Shown in pieces: positions 15,422 through 23,496 of a DNA stretch of 38,994 bases. The DNA lies in the NCBI GenBank assembly GCA_017520845.1, contig JAFXEU010000079.1:1-38994 (forward strand), given 5' to 3'. A program made the translations under genes and the position numbers. Positions within the stretch are counted from its first letter, which is position 1; the number at the start of each line of letters is the position of its first letter. The notes below the pieces were generated by a model that made no database searches, was not told the DNA's origin, and worked only from the letters and a program-made list of their open reading frames with translations. Source of the DNA: Kiritimatiellia bacterium. GTDB taxonomy: Bacteria > Verrucomicrobiota > Kiritimatiellia > RFP12 > UBA1067.

Positions 15422-16588
15422 ATGAACTACAAATACACATGCTTGAATCCGATCGCCGATTGCGGTCTGGATAATCTCCCCGAGAACTACACCCGCACGG
15501 AGAACCTCGCCGAAGCCGAGGCCGTATTCGTGCGCAGCGCCAAGATGGAGGCTTTGCCGGAAGGTTCCAAAGTTCTCGCCGTCGCGCGCGCCGGTGCGGG
15601 CGTAAACAATATCCCGCACGCCGATTACGCCAAGGACGGCATCGTCGTTTTCAACACCCCGGGCGCAAACGCCAACGGCGTCAAGGAGCTCGTTATCGCC
15701 GCGATGCTTCTCGCGAGCCGCGACATCGTCGGCGGTATCGAATGGGTTAAGGCCAACGTTGAGGATCCCGCCATCAACAAGACGGCCGAGAAGGCCAAGA
15801 AGGCTTTCGCAGGAACTGAAATCCAGGGCAAGAAGCTCGGCGTCATCGGTCTCGGCGCGATCGGCCAGAAGGTCGCCAACGCCGGCGTTCAGCTCGGCAT
15901 GGAGGTTTACGGCTACGATCCCTATCTGTCCGTCGACGCGGCCTGGAATCTCGATCATTCCGTAACGCACTGCAAGAACGTCGAGGCGATCTACAGCGCC
16001 TGCGATTTCATCACCGTCCACGTTCCCGCTCTCGAATCCACGAAGGGTATGATCAACGCCGAGGCGATTTCGATGATGAAGCGCGGCGTCATCATCATCA
16101 ATGCGGCCCGTGACGCTCTCGTCAACGAGAAGGATATGCTCGCCGCGCTCGAGAGCGGTAAGGTCCGCAAGTATGTAACCGACTTCCCGAATTCCACGAC
16201 CGCGGGACAGAAGGGGTGCATCGTCATTCCTCACCTCGGTGCCTCCACCGAAGAGGCCGAGGACAACTGCGCGGTTATGGCCGTCAAGGAGATGCGCGAT
16301 TACCTCGAAAACGGCAACATCGTCAATTCCGTCAACTATCCCGCCTGCTCGCTCGGCGCTCCGACGAAGGCCGGCCGTGTCGCCATCTGCCACAAGAACG
16401 TCGCGAACATGATCGCTCAGTTCACGTCGATTCTCGGAAACGCCGGCGTCAATATCGACGCGATCGCCAACAAGAGTCGCGGAGACTACGCCTATACGCT
16501 CATCGATACCGACACCGCGATTCCCGCAGCCGTCGTCGATGCGCTCTCGGCGAGCGAATCGGTCGTCCGCGTCCGTCTTATCAAGTAA
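15422..16588 (+). CDS. serA: D-3-phosphoglycerate dehydrogenase
   Basis: 388 residues, the short ACT-containing type. The NAD-binding motif is LGVIGLGAIGQKVANAG with a downstream acidic residue in YGYDP. Family landmarks follow: NTPGANANGVKE (substrate-side Glu), INAARDALVNE (catalytic Arg) and PHLGASTEEAEDN (catalytic His). Residues ~315-388 look like a C-terminal ACT domain (NVANMIAQFTSILGNAGVNIDAI) that may sense serine. It oxidises 3-phosphoglycerate to 3-phosphohydroxypyruvate, the first step of serine synthesis, in the cytoplasm. No serC or serB is adjacent. The ribosome binding site GGAAG is weak. The sequence is GC-richer than the surface genes upstream. Confidence 0.92.
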   Translation: MNYKYTCLNPIADCGLDNLPENYTRTENLAEAEAVFVRSAKMEALPEGSKVLAVARAGAGVNNIPHADYAKDGIVVFNTPGANANGVKELVIAAMLLASRDIVGGIEWVKANVEDPAINKTAEKAKKAFAGTEIQGKKLGVIGLGAIGQKVANAGVQLGMEVYGYDPYLSVDAAWNLDHSVTHCKNVEAIYSACDFITVHVPALESTKGMINAEAISMMKRGVIIINAARDALVNEKDMLAALESGKVRKYVTDFPNSTTAGQKGCIVIPHLGASTEEAEDNCAVMAVKEMRDYLENGNIVNSVNYPACSLGAPTKAGRVAICHKNVANMIAQFTSILGNAGVNIDAIANKSRGDYAYTLIDTDTAIPAAVVDALSASESVVRVRLIK

Positions 16589-16621
16589 GTATATATCTAT
16601 ACTTTAAAAGAAGAGAGTCGA

Positions 16622-17800
16622 ATGGGATACGCCAGAAAAAGAACTCAGGGTTCGTCGTCGCAGGCTAACACGCAGGCCGCGTCGAGGCAGTCCCAATCGA
16701 CCTCCAAAAAGTCTTCCGGCTCGATCTGGCAGATGGAGATAGGAGGTGGTTCCAAAAAGACGGTCATGAAACGTCTTGAGGTTCTTCTCTTCACTTCGGA
16801 ACTCGCCGATCTTATCGAAGCCGGAATGACGCTCGGGCAGGCTCTTCAGGCGCTTGCCAATCAAGGCGAGGAAAACAGCGCCCAGCGCTATGTCTGTCAG
16901 GATATCTGCGACAGAATCGTGCGCGGCGAAACGTTTTCCTCGGCCTGTTCCCATCACCCGAAGACTTTTGAGCCGCTTTATGTGAACATGATCGCCGCCG
17001 CCGAAGCGGCGGGCGCGATGGTTGATGTTCTGCGCCGGCTGGCCGATCATTACGAGCGGTCCGATTCGATGCGCGGCAAGATAAAAAGCGCTTTAAGCTA
17101 TCCCGTTATCGTTCTTATTTTCGGCGTGTTCGCCGTTGTGGCGGCGCTTGTGTGGATCATACCCAAATTCGAGAAGGTTTTCAGTTCGATGGGCGCGACG
17201 TTGCCGCTCCCGACGCGTATTCTTATAGGAATGTCGAACGCGCTGATCAACTGGGGGTGGCTAATCGCGATCATAGCAGTCGTTTTGGGCGTTCTTTTTG
17301 TGAAATGGAAGAATTCGCCGTCGGGCCGGTATAAGGTGGACGGGTGGAAACTGCGCGCTCCATTGATAAAGGGTATTGTCGCCTGCGGACTTTATTCGTC
17401 GCTGGCGTACACTCTCAAGACTCTTCTGATGAACGGCGTAAATGTTCTTCAGGCGTTGAAAATCGCCGAGGAGACGTGTTCGAACGCCGTGATAGCAAAG
17501 GCGCTCAACACCGCGAGAATGCGCGTGACCGACGGTACGAGCATATCCGGGCCCTTGGCCGCGTCCGGCGTATTTCCGAGAATGATGACGGATATGCTGG
17601 CCATCGGCGAACAGGCGGGCGATATGATCGGATCGCTGGAACATATCGGAAGCCGTTATCAGAAGGAAATGGACCGCAATATCGCCTCCTTCACGAATGC
17701 GCTTGAGCCGATTCTGATTGTCGCGATCGCTATTGTGGTGGGCTTTATCGCCATTTCCATTCTTACGGCCGTATTTGAAGTTTCCGCAACTCTCGGATGA
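16622..17800 (+). CDS. GspF/PilC-type inner-membrane platform protein
   Basis: 392 residues, typical for the family. The basic, Ser/Gln-rich first ~50 residues are an added tail. Two GspF domains follow: ~55-180 (FTSELADLIEAGMTLGQAL, AAEAAGAMVDVLRRLADHYE) and ~255-385 (LAYTLKTLLMNGVNVLQAL, MLAIGEQAGDMIGSLEHI). Transmembrane segments lie near 160-185, 207-230 and 363-388. GspF/PilC anchors the ATPase of type II secretion or type IV pilus machines. No gspE, pilin or secretin gene is adjacent; instead two unknown genes follow in an apparent operon (ATGA overlap, then a 1-nt gap). These may be co-opted or lineage-specific assembly parts (inference). Confidence 0.88.
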   Translation: MGYARKRTQGSSSQANTQAASRQSQSTSKKSSGSIWQMEIGGGSKKTVMKRLEVLLFTSELADLIEAGMTLGQALQALANQGEENSAQRYVCQDICDRIVRGETFSSACSHHPKTFEPLYVNMIAAAEAAGAMVDVLRRLADHYERSDSMRGKIKSALSYPVIVLIFGVFAVVAALVWIIPKFEKVFSSMGATLPLPTRILIGMSNALINWGWLIAIIAVVLGVLFVKWKNSPSGRYKVDGWKLRAPLIKGIVACGLYSSLAYTLKTLLMNGVNVLQALKIAEETCSNAVIAKALNTARMRVTDGTSISGPLAASGVFPRMMTDMLAIGEQAGDMIGSLEHIGSRYQKEMDRNIASFTNALEPILIVAIAIVVGFIAISILTAVFEVSATLG

Positions 17801-18729
17801 AAAACATATCGCTTGAAGAACTCGGCAGAAAGCTGGACGCGCTCGATCTCTGGGACGCGGCTATGCCTTTCAACTGGGTTGTGAAACCTTCGGGCGTGGT
17901 TTTTCCATATTTCTGCACTCTTCTTAAAGGCGACGGCGTCAATGTGAAGATCAGGTTTCTGATGCTTGAAGGGTGGCAGACGTTTCATGATTACATCCGT
18001 ACGCGAATCGACCGTAATTTCGGCTTTTATTTAACTCCGATGGAGATGCCTCATTTCGAGCTTGTGGTGGCCGCCTCCGGAGAGACAATGGTTTTCAGGC
18101 ATGATCCGGGATATATGCCCCGGGCCCTCAACGAAAAAGAGCGTGCTCTTTGCCATAAGATTCTGTGGGAGGCGTACGGTGTCATGATGCGCTTCGAAAC
18201 CGATAGAAAACTTCCCCTCCGGTTCGCTTCCGAGAAGTCGATGTTCGCGCGCGTCGAGGGTGCGAACGGAGAATGGAGCGATATGCCGATGTCGATTCCG
18301 GAGCCTCGTCCGTGCGTTGAGGAGGTTTCGTTCCCTAAAGCTCTCATATCAAAAGCGAAGGATCTTCCGCTGGAGACGTCGATGTCGGTTGCGGTCGACT
18401 TTCGCCTTCTGCCCAACGTGATGACGAAGGAAGATCGTCCGAGATGCGCCTATCAGCTTCTGGTCGCAGATACGGCAACGGGGCTGCGCATCGTCCAGGA
18501 TAAGACTTCCGTCTCTCCCGAGGGAGGACTTAAGGCCATGTGGCAGTCTATGCCGTCCAGAGTTTTGGCGGGGCTTGTGGAGTACGGCCGGATTCCCGGC
18601 ACCATGAAGGTCGTTTCAGGGCGCGTCTTTCGCTTTTTAAGGTCGATATGCCTGGAGCTGCCGATTAAACTTTCTTTGCACGATCGCATAGAAATTCTGG
18701 ATGACGTAAACGACAGAAAGGAAACCTGA
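17797..18729 (+). CDS. Hypothetical protein, operon with gspF
   Basis: 310 residues; not recognised. It has no signal peptide or membrane segment, so it is probably cytoplasmic. It is mixed alpha/beta with many Phe, Met and Arg. Conserved-looking stretches are PFNWVVKPSGVVFPYFC (~25-41), FMLEGWQTFHDY-like (~57-66) and FELVVAASGETMVFRHDPGY (~86-105). The ATG overlaps the gspF stop by four bases and has no separate ribosome binding site, so translation is probably coupled. A role with the platform protein is possible only by context. It may be a regulator or adaptor; no catalytic motif was identified. Confidence 0.75.
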   Translation: MKNISLEELGRKLDALDLWDAAMPFNWVVKPSGVVFPYFCTLLKGDGVNVKIRFLMLEGWQTFHDYIRTRIDRNFGFYLTPMEMPHFELVVAASGETMVFRHDPGYMPRALNEKERALCHKILWEAYGVMMRFETDRKLPLRFASEKSMFARVEGANGEWSDMPMSIPEPRPCVEEVSFPKALISKAKDLPLETSMSVAVDFRLLPNVMTKEDRPRCAYQLLVADTATGLRIVQDKTSVSPEGGLKAMWQSMPSRVLAGLVEYGRIPGTMKVVSGRVFRFLRSICLELPIKLSLHDRIEILDDVNDRKET

Positions 18730-18730
18730 C

Positions 18731-19294
18731 ATGGCGAGCGCAGTCAAGAAAGATGTCGAGATTCTTCTTGTGAAGGCCGAGATCACATCGCTCCCGGAGC
18801 GTAAACTTCTTAAAACCCGCAATCTCGTATGCGTGGATCTCGTTTGGCCTCGAAAGGGCGTCGCCCGAAAGTCCGCCGCGAGAGAAGCGGTCATACGCAG
18901 AGGTAAGGTCGATTTTTCCGCCGAACAGTGGGCGAATCGCATCCTTTTCCGCGAGGAGATCGACGGACACGGCGCATTGGCCGTTTCGATAACCGAATCC
19001 GTCACCGTTCAGAAGCTCAAGCGTTTCGCCCGTCTTACCGCCAAATACGCTTTCAGAATGGGGGCTGATTTCATGGAAAAGGCGATGGTCGGATATGCCG
19101 ATGTCGCTTCCGCGCCTATCGATGCGCTTTCGGCCATGATCGGAGAGAAGGATGCCCCCGAAGCGATCGCCCAGGGCGTTATGGATATTCCCGATCTTCC
19201 TTCCGCCGGTACGGAGCGGTTGATCGATATCCCCCTTAAACGACCCGGCGAAGATGATGTCATCGGTACGATGACTCTCCTGCTGCGCGCTTAA
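18731..19294 (+). CDS. Hypothetical protein, third gene of the gspF operon
   Basis: 187 residues; not recognised. It has no signal peptide or transmembrane helix. Residues ~5-95 alternate hydrophobic and polar as in a beta-sandwich (VEILLVKAEITSL, NLVCVDLVWPRKG, ALAVSITESVTV). Residues ~98-140 are helical (LKRFARLTAKYAFRMGADFM). A final beta strand reads IGTMTLLLRA. A C2-like or secretin-associated fold cannot be excluded. The start lies one base after the previous stop, with AAAGGAAA upstream. It ends 22 nt before the next promoter, so it closes the operon. Confidence 0.7.
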   Translation: MASAVKKDVEILLVKAEITSLPERKLLKTRNLVCVDLVWPRKGVARKSAAREAVIRRGKVDFSAEQWANRILFREEIDGHGALAVSITESVTVQKLKRFARLTAKYAFRMGADFMEKAMVGYADVASAPIDALSAMIGEKDAPEAIAQGVMDIPDLPSAGTERLIDIPLKRPGEDDVIGTMTLLLRA

Positions 19295-19316
19295 ACATTG
19301 GCGGGACTTCATTTAT

Positions 19317-19328
19317 TTTTGATATAAT
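19317..19328 (+). promoter_or_regulatory. Promoter element TTTTGATATAAT for a leaderless gene
   Basis: TATAAT (19323-19328) lies only nine bases before the ATG at 19338. The expected transcript start (about seven bases after the -10 box) is within a few nucleotides of the start codon. There is no Shine-Dalgarno sequence. TTGGCG at 19298-19303 is a weak -35 candidate at 19-bp spacing. Confidence 0.6.
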
Positions 19329-19337
19329 ATAAACACC

Positions 19338-20636
19338 ATGAAAGATTTAAAAGAAGCTTACAAGACGATCGAGGCCGAACATTTCGCGCCCAGAATGGAG
19401 ATTTCGTTCATTGACGGTGACAACCGCCAGACATTTTCGTACGAGAAGGTCACGTGGAACATCGGCGGCGAGGAGAAGGGCCTCAGATATGGAGAGAACC
19501 CCGGTCAGGAGGCGGCGCTTTACAAACTCGTGAACGGCAATCTCGTTCTCGGCGATGTCGAGATGATTCAGGCCGGCCGCTATCTCGCGTCGGTTCCCGA
19601 GCTTCTCCAGTCCGGCAAGCATCCTGGCAAGACGAACGTAACGGATACCGACAACGCGCTCAATATTCTCCGTTATCTGATGGATAAGCCTTGTGCGGTT
19701 ATCGTAAAGCACAACAATCCGTGCGGCGTAGCCACCGGTTCGACTTTGGCCGAGGCGTATTTCCGCGCAAACAAGGCTGATCGTCTTGCCGCTTTCGGAG
19801 GTGCGATCGCGCTCAACCGTGAATGCGACGTCGAAACGGCTAAGCTCATCATCGAGAATTACGCCGAAGTCGTGGTCGCTCCCGATTTCAAGCCCGGCGT
19901 GATGGATCTCTTCGCGACGAAGAAGAATCTCCGCGTCTTCCGCATCAGGAATATGGAGCGCCTTACCGAATTCGTCGCCAGACACGTGGTGGATTTCAAG
20001 TCTCTCATCGACGGCGGCATCGTCGTCCAGACGTCGTTTTCGGCCAACGCCCGCAAGAGCGAAGACATGATCCCCGCCTACTGCAACCGTAAGATAACGA
20101 ACAGGGAAACGGGTGAAGTCACTTTCGAGGAGCATAAGATAAACCGGCTTCCCACGGCCAAGGAATACGAGGATCTCGTTTTCGGATGGCTCGTCGAAGC
20201 GGGCGTAACCTCCAACTCCGTACTTTACGTCAAAGACGGCGCGACCGTCGGCATCGGTACCGGCGAGCAGGATCGCGTTGGAGTCGCCGAAATCGCACGC
20301 GACAAGGCCTACACGAAACACGCCGACTGGATCGCGTGGGAGAAGTATCAGAAGCCCTATAACGATCTTCGTCTTGTTTTCGGCGAAGAGGACGGCGCTA
20401 AAAAGCAGGCTGAAATCATGGAGCAGACAAAGGCCGAGAAGGGCGGCCTTCCCGGTTGTGCGATGGTTTCGGACGCGTTCTTCCCGTTCCGCGACGGAGC
20501 CGAGGTCGGTATCCGCGAGGGTATTACCTCCATCGTCCAGCCCGGCGGCGCGATTCGCGATTGGGACGTGATCGACTGTTGTAACGATGCGGGTGTCGCC
20601 ATGGTCTTTACCGGCCAGCGCAGCTTCCGTCACTGA
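19338..20636 (+). CDS. Stand-alone AICAR formyltransferase (PurH C-terminal domain only)
   Basis: 432 residues matching only the transformylase half of PurH. Landmarks are LRYGENPGQ (~50), VKHNNPCGVA (~123-132, with the catalytic Lys-His pair), AFGGAIALNREC (~154), FPFRDGAEVGIREG and the closing MVFTGQRSFRH. It transfers a formyl group from 10-formyl-THF to AICAR in purine synthesis. The N-terminal MGS-like IMP cyclohydrolase domain of bifunctional PurH is absent, so ring closure must come from another gene. Stand-alone forms are known in some bacteria. No Shine-Dalgarno is present and the mRNA is probably leaderless. The exbB operon begins 28 nt downstream and may share its transcript. Confidence 0.88.
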   Translation: MKDLKEAYKTIEAEHFAPRMEISFIDGDNRQTFSYEKVTWNIGGEEKGLRYGENPGQEAALYKLVNGNLVLGDVEMIQAGRYLASVPELLQSGKHPGKTNVTDTDNALNILRYLMDKPCAVIVKHNNPCGVATGSTLAEAYFRANKADRLAAFGGAIALNRECDVETAKLIIENYAEVVVAPDFKPGVMDLFATKKNLRVFRIRNMERLTEFVARHVVDFKSLIDGGIVVQTSFSANARKSEDMIPAYCNRKITNRETGEVTFEEHKINRLPTAKEYEDLVFGWLVEAGVTSNSVLYVKDGATVGIGTGEQDRVGVAEIARDKAYTKHADWIAWEKYQKPYNDLRLVFGEEDGAKKQAEIMEQTKAEKGGLPGCAMVSDAFFPFRDGAEVGIREGITSIVQPGGAIRDWDVIDCCNDAGVAMVFTGQRSFRH

Positions 20637-20664
20637 TATGAACCTGTCAATTCGAGGATAATTC

Positions 20665-21153
20665 ATGGAAAAGATAACATTCGGCGAAGCCTGGGGTTAT
20701 GGCGGATTTCTGATGTGGGTGCTGGCGCTCATGTCGGTGGCGGCGTTCACGGTCGTTATTTATCTTATCATAATCCAGTGGCGCAGCGTCTTTTTATCCG
20801 GTTCGCTCGATCGTCTTAAAAAGGCTAAGGATCCCGAAGCGGAAGGAGCCCGCATCGCGACGCGGCTTTTCGCCCAGGTAGACTGGCTCGCTGATATCGC
20901 GGCGATTGCTCCGCTTGTCGGTCTTCTCGGAACTGTTCTCGGCATGTTCCAGGCTTTCGGCGGAATTGCGACGGATGTGGCCGCGGGAGCTAAACCCGTT
21001 GTTCTCGCGCAAGGTGTTTCGAAGGCCATCGTGACGACCATTTTCGGTCTCGGTGTCGCGATTCCTTCACTTGTCGCACATGCGTTTTTCCGTCGTCGCG
21101 CATCCAAGCTTGTAGCCGAACTGGAGGAGATGGCCGATGAAGTTTGCGCCTAA
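20665..21153 (+). CDS. exbB: MotA/TolQ/ExbB proton channel protein
   Basis: 162 residues, short for the family. Three transmembrane segments lie near residues 14-38, 78-105 and 118-143. The signature APLVGLLGTVLGMFQAF and VSKAIVTTIFGLGVAIPSLVAHAFF identify the pore helices, which carry the usual polar Thr residues. With ExbD it forms an inner-membrane complex that uses the proton gradient to drive a partner spanning the periplasm. It overlaps exbD by 17 nt. GAGGATAATTC precedes the ATG. The partner encoded here appears to be the VWA protein at 23493 rather than a classical TonB. The symbol is by family; TolQ-type naming would be equally fair. Confidence 0.88.
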   Translation: MEKITFGEAWGYGGFLMWVLALMSVAAFTVVIYLIIIQWRSVFLSGSLDRLKKAKDPEAEGARIATRLFAQVDWLADIAAIAPLVGLLGTVLGMFQAFGGIATDVAAGAKPVVLAQGVSKAIVTTIFGLGVAIPSLVAHAFFRRRASKLVAELEEMADEVCA

Positions 21154-21559
21154 CGTCAGCGGAAAGCCGGCGACGTTGGCGTTGACGTCGATGCTCGACG
21201 TCATCTTTCTCCTTTTGTGCTTTTTCGTCACGGCGAGCGTCTATTCTCAATGGGAGAGCGAGATAACCATTCAGCTTCCTTCCGCCGAAACGGCCGACGA
21301 GCCGAACCGTCTGCCGGGAGAAATAGTCGTTAATATCACCGAGAAGGGCGTTTTGAGACTTAACGGACTTGACGTGGAACTGTCAGACCTAAACGCAAGG
21401 CTTTCGAAGATTTCCAAGATATATCCCGATCAGGCCGTTATCATACGCGCCGACCGCGCCGCGAAATACGAGTCTGTCGTAACGGTGATCGACACGTGCC
21501 GCAAGGCGGGCGTCTGGAATTTTTCGCTCTCAACATCGAACGAGGATAAGGCGGAATGA
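21137..21559 (+). CDS. exbD: ExbD/TolR biopolymer transport protein
   Basis: 140 residues. One N-terminal transmembrane helix (~15-35, LTSMLDVIFLLLCFFVTASV) carries the conserved Asp in MLD that conducts protons in ExbD/TolR. A periplasmic domain of ~100 residues follows, with the family pattern IVVNITEKGVLRLNG, QAVIIRADRAAKYESVVTVIDTCRKAGV. It starts 17 nt inside exbB and its stop overlaps the TPR gene by ATGA, so all four genes are probably coupled. It works with ExbB as the stator of an energised complex. Confidence 0.9.
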   Translation: MKFAPNVSGKPATLALTSMLDVIFLLLCFFVTASVYSQWESEITIQLPSAETADEPNRLPGEIVVNITEKGVLRLNGLDVELSDLNARLSKISKIYPDQAVIIRADRAAKYESVVTVIDTCRKAGVWNFSLSTSNEDKAE

Positions 21560-23496
21560 TTGTCTCTTCAATCCTAGCTGCCGCAGTAACCGTTCTTCCG
21601 TCCGACCGGATGGCCATGGCCGACCGTCTTTTGGACAAGGGTGATTACGCCAGAGCGAAAACCGAATATGTCGCGGTAAAAGGCGCGGCGGGGATTCCCG
21701 AAGACGAAATCATCTACAGGCTTGCGGAATGCGACAGACTTTCCGGCGATTCAAAAGAGGCCCGCAGGCTGTACGGCGAGCTTCTGAATAAATATCCGCT
21801 TTCGCGGCACGCCCACCGTTCACAGCTTATGAAGGCGCTCTTAAGCGACGGCGACGAGAAAATCAACGCGCTCAGGATTTTGGATTCCGATCGCGTCGAG
21901 CCCGCGATAAGAGCCAGGGCGCTCTACAATATCGGGATAACGTTAAACGACAGAAACGCGTTGAAACGCTGTGTCGAAGTCGAACCGAACGGTCCGTACT
22001 TTTATTACGCGAAGTTTCACGCCTCTTCTCTTGCGGCAGACGATCCTTCGGCGGCCGTGCGGCGCACGGCGATAGAGGATCTGTGGGAGGTCTATCTCAA
22101 GACCACGAACGAAAAGCTTAAAAAGGAGGCGCTTTACAGTGTGGCTTTGAGAAGCTACAAGGAGAAGCGCTATGATCATTCCTCGAGATTTTTCCGTGCT
22201 TTTCTTAAGAGTTATTCCGACGACTCCAGAGCCGACTTCGCGCGCAACTACGCCGCCTGGAGCGATTACCTGGCCGGCAAGTATTCCGATGCTGCTTCTC
22301 TCTGCGGCGACGGGAGTACCGACGAAACGGCATACCTTCTGGCCGCTTCAGCCTACGGAGCCGGAGACAGGGATAAGGCCCGCGGTCTGATGGAAAAATA
22401 TCTTGAAAGATACCCTACGGGGAAATTCCGTAAGGCGGTGGAACTGCCGCTGGCGCGAATGAGTTTCGAGGACGCCGAGAAAAGCGGCGATGCCGTAAAG
22501 ATGGTCGAAACGGCAAGGCGCGCCGCGCTGATTTCAAAATCTTCCTTCGATAAACTGCGCCTTGCCTGGGCGTATGAAAAAAACGGGAGAGACAACGAGG
22601 CGATTTCCGAATATGTCGCTGTAGCCAAAGATTTTTCCGGGACCGAAAACGCCCTTGAGGCTCTTTACCGCAAGGCGCTTCTCGATATCAGAGCCGGTCG
22701 CTGGTCCGCCGCCGAAATGTCTCTGGCCGAGATGCTTTCCTCCGGTTTGAAAACCGCTCGCGAGGGTGAAGCGCTTTATTGGCGCGGAATCTGCGCCGTA
22801 CGTCTCGGTCACGAATCCAAAGGATCTGAATATCTCAAGGCCGCGCTCAAGAAGTCCATCTCATTGGATTCCATTCGCGAGGCGAAGCTTGTTCTGGCCG
22901 ATATCGATTTCAAGGCAGGCCGGATAAAGGAAGCGCGAGAGGCTTACAGACAGCTCGTGAACGAAGGGGCGACATCGCGTATGAGCGCGGCGAAATTATA
23001 TTCCGTCGGTCAGTTCCTTTTAAGCGGCAACGGCGGAGAGCCTCATCTGCAAGAGGCGAAGCTTTGCGCGAGGGCGATATTGGCGGCGGCTGAAAATTCA
23101 CCCGAATGGAAACAGCTCGCGTTCGATCTTTTGGGTCGCTCGGAGGAGGCCGGCGGCGAGCTGACTTCGGCGATAGGTTCCTATCGGCAGGCCCTGGCCG
23201 AAAATGTCTGCACGGAACGCCGGAGAATCGCGGCCTTGAATCTCGGCATTCTCCTATGCAGGTCTGGCGAGTCGTCCGAGGCCGAAACCGTTCTTAAGGA
23301 GGCGGTCAATCTCAACGGCGGAGATTCTTCGGCGCGGGCCCGGGCGTATCTCCATCTCGCTAAGGTCCGTGAGCTTGTCGAGGACAGGCAGGGCGCCAGG
23401 GATTATGCGACCGTGGTTACGGCTCTTTTCAACGATCCTGAAATCGTAGCCGAGGCTCAGAAGATATTGAATTCGAATTCGGATGAATCAAAATGA
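21556..23496 (+). CDS. Tetratricopeptide-repeat protein in the exbBD operon
   Basis: 646 residues, nearly all helical TPR-type repeats, for example DRLLDKGDYARAKTEYVAV, AYEKNGRDNEAISEYVAVA, ADIDFKAGRIKEAREAYRQL and SAIGSYRQALAENV. The first ~15 residues (IVSSILAAAVTVLP) are hydrophobic and could be a short signal peptide, though no Lys or Arg precedes them, so location in the periplasm is likely but unproven. It is probably a scaffold for protein contacts. The start overlaps exbD (ATGA) and the stop overlaps the VWA gene (ATGA). TPR and VWA proteins also pair in the Bat aerotolerance clusters, but those lack ExbB/ExbD. Confidence 0.85.
   Translation: MIVSSILAAAVTVLPSDRMAMADRLLDKGDYARAKTEYVAVKGAAGIPEDEIIYRLAECDRLSGDSKEARRLYGELLNKYPLSRHAHRSQLMKALLSDGDEKINALRILDSDRVEPAIRARALYNIGITLNDRNALKRCVEVEPNGPYFYYAKFHASSLAADDPSAAVRRTAIEDLWEVYLKTTNEKLKKEALYSVALRSYKEKRYDHSSRFFRAFLKSYSDDSRADFARNYAAWSDYLAGKYSDAASLCGDGSTDETAYLLAASAYGAGDRDKARGLMEKYLERYPTGKFRKAVELPLARMSFEDAEKSGDAVKMVETARRAALISKSSFDKLRLAWAYEKNGRDNEAISEYVAVAKDFSGTENALEALYRKALLDIRAGRWSAAEMSLAEMLSSGLKTAREGEALYWRGICAVRLGHESKGSEYLKAALKKSISLDSIREAKLVLADIDFKAGRIKEAREAYRQLVNEGATSRMSAAKLYSVGQFLLSGNGGEPHLQEAKLCARAILAAAENSPEWKQLAFDLLGRSEEAGGELTSAIGSYRQALAENVCTERRRIAALNLGILLCRSGESSEAETVLKEAVNLNGGDSSARARAYLHLAKVRELVEDRQGARDYATVVTALFNDPEIVAEAQKILNSNSDESK

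Noticed and set aside
19347..20666. 439-codon open frame on the minus strand
   Set aside because: It is antisense to the AICAR transformylase, which has clear family motifs. Long shadow frames are common in this GC-rich, codon-biased sequence.
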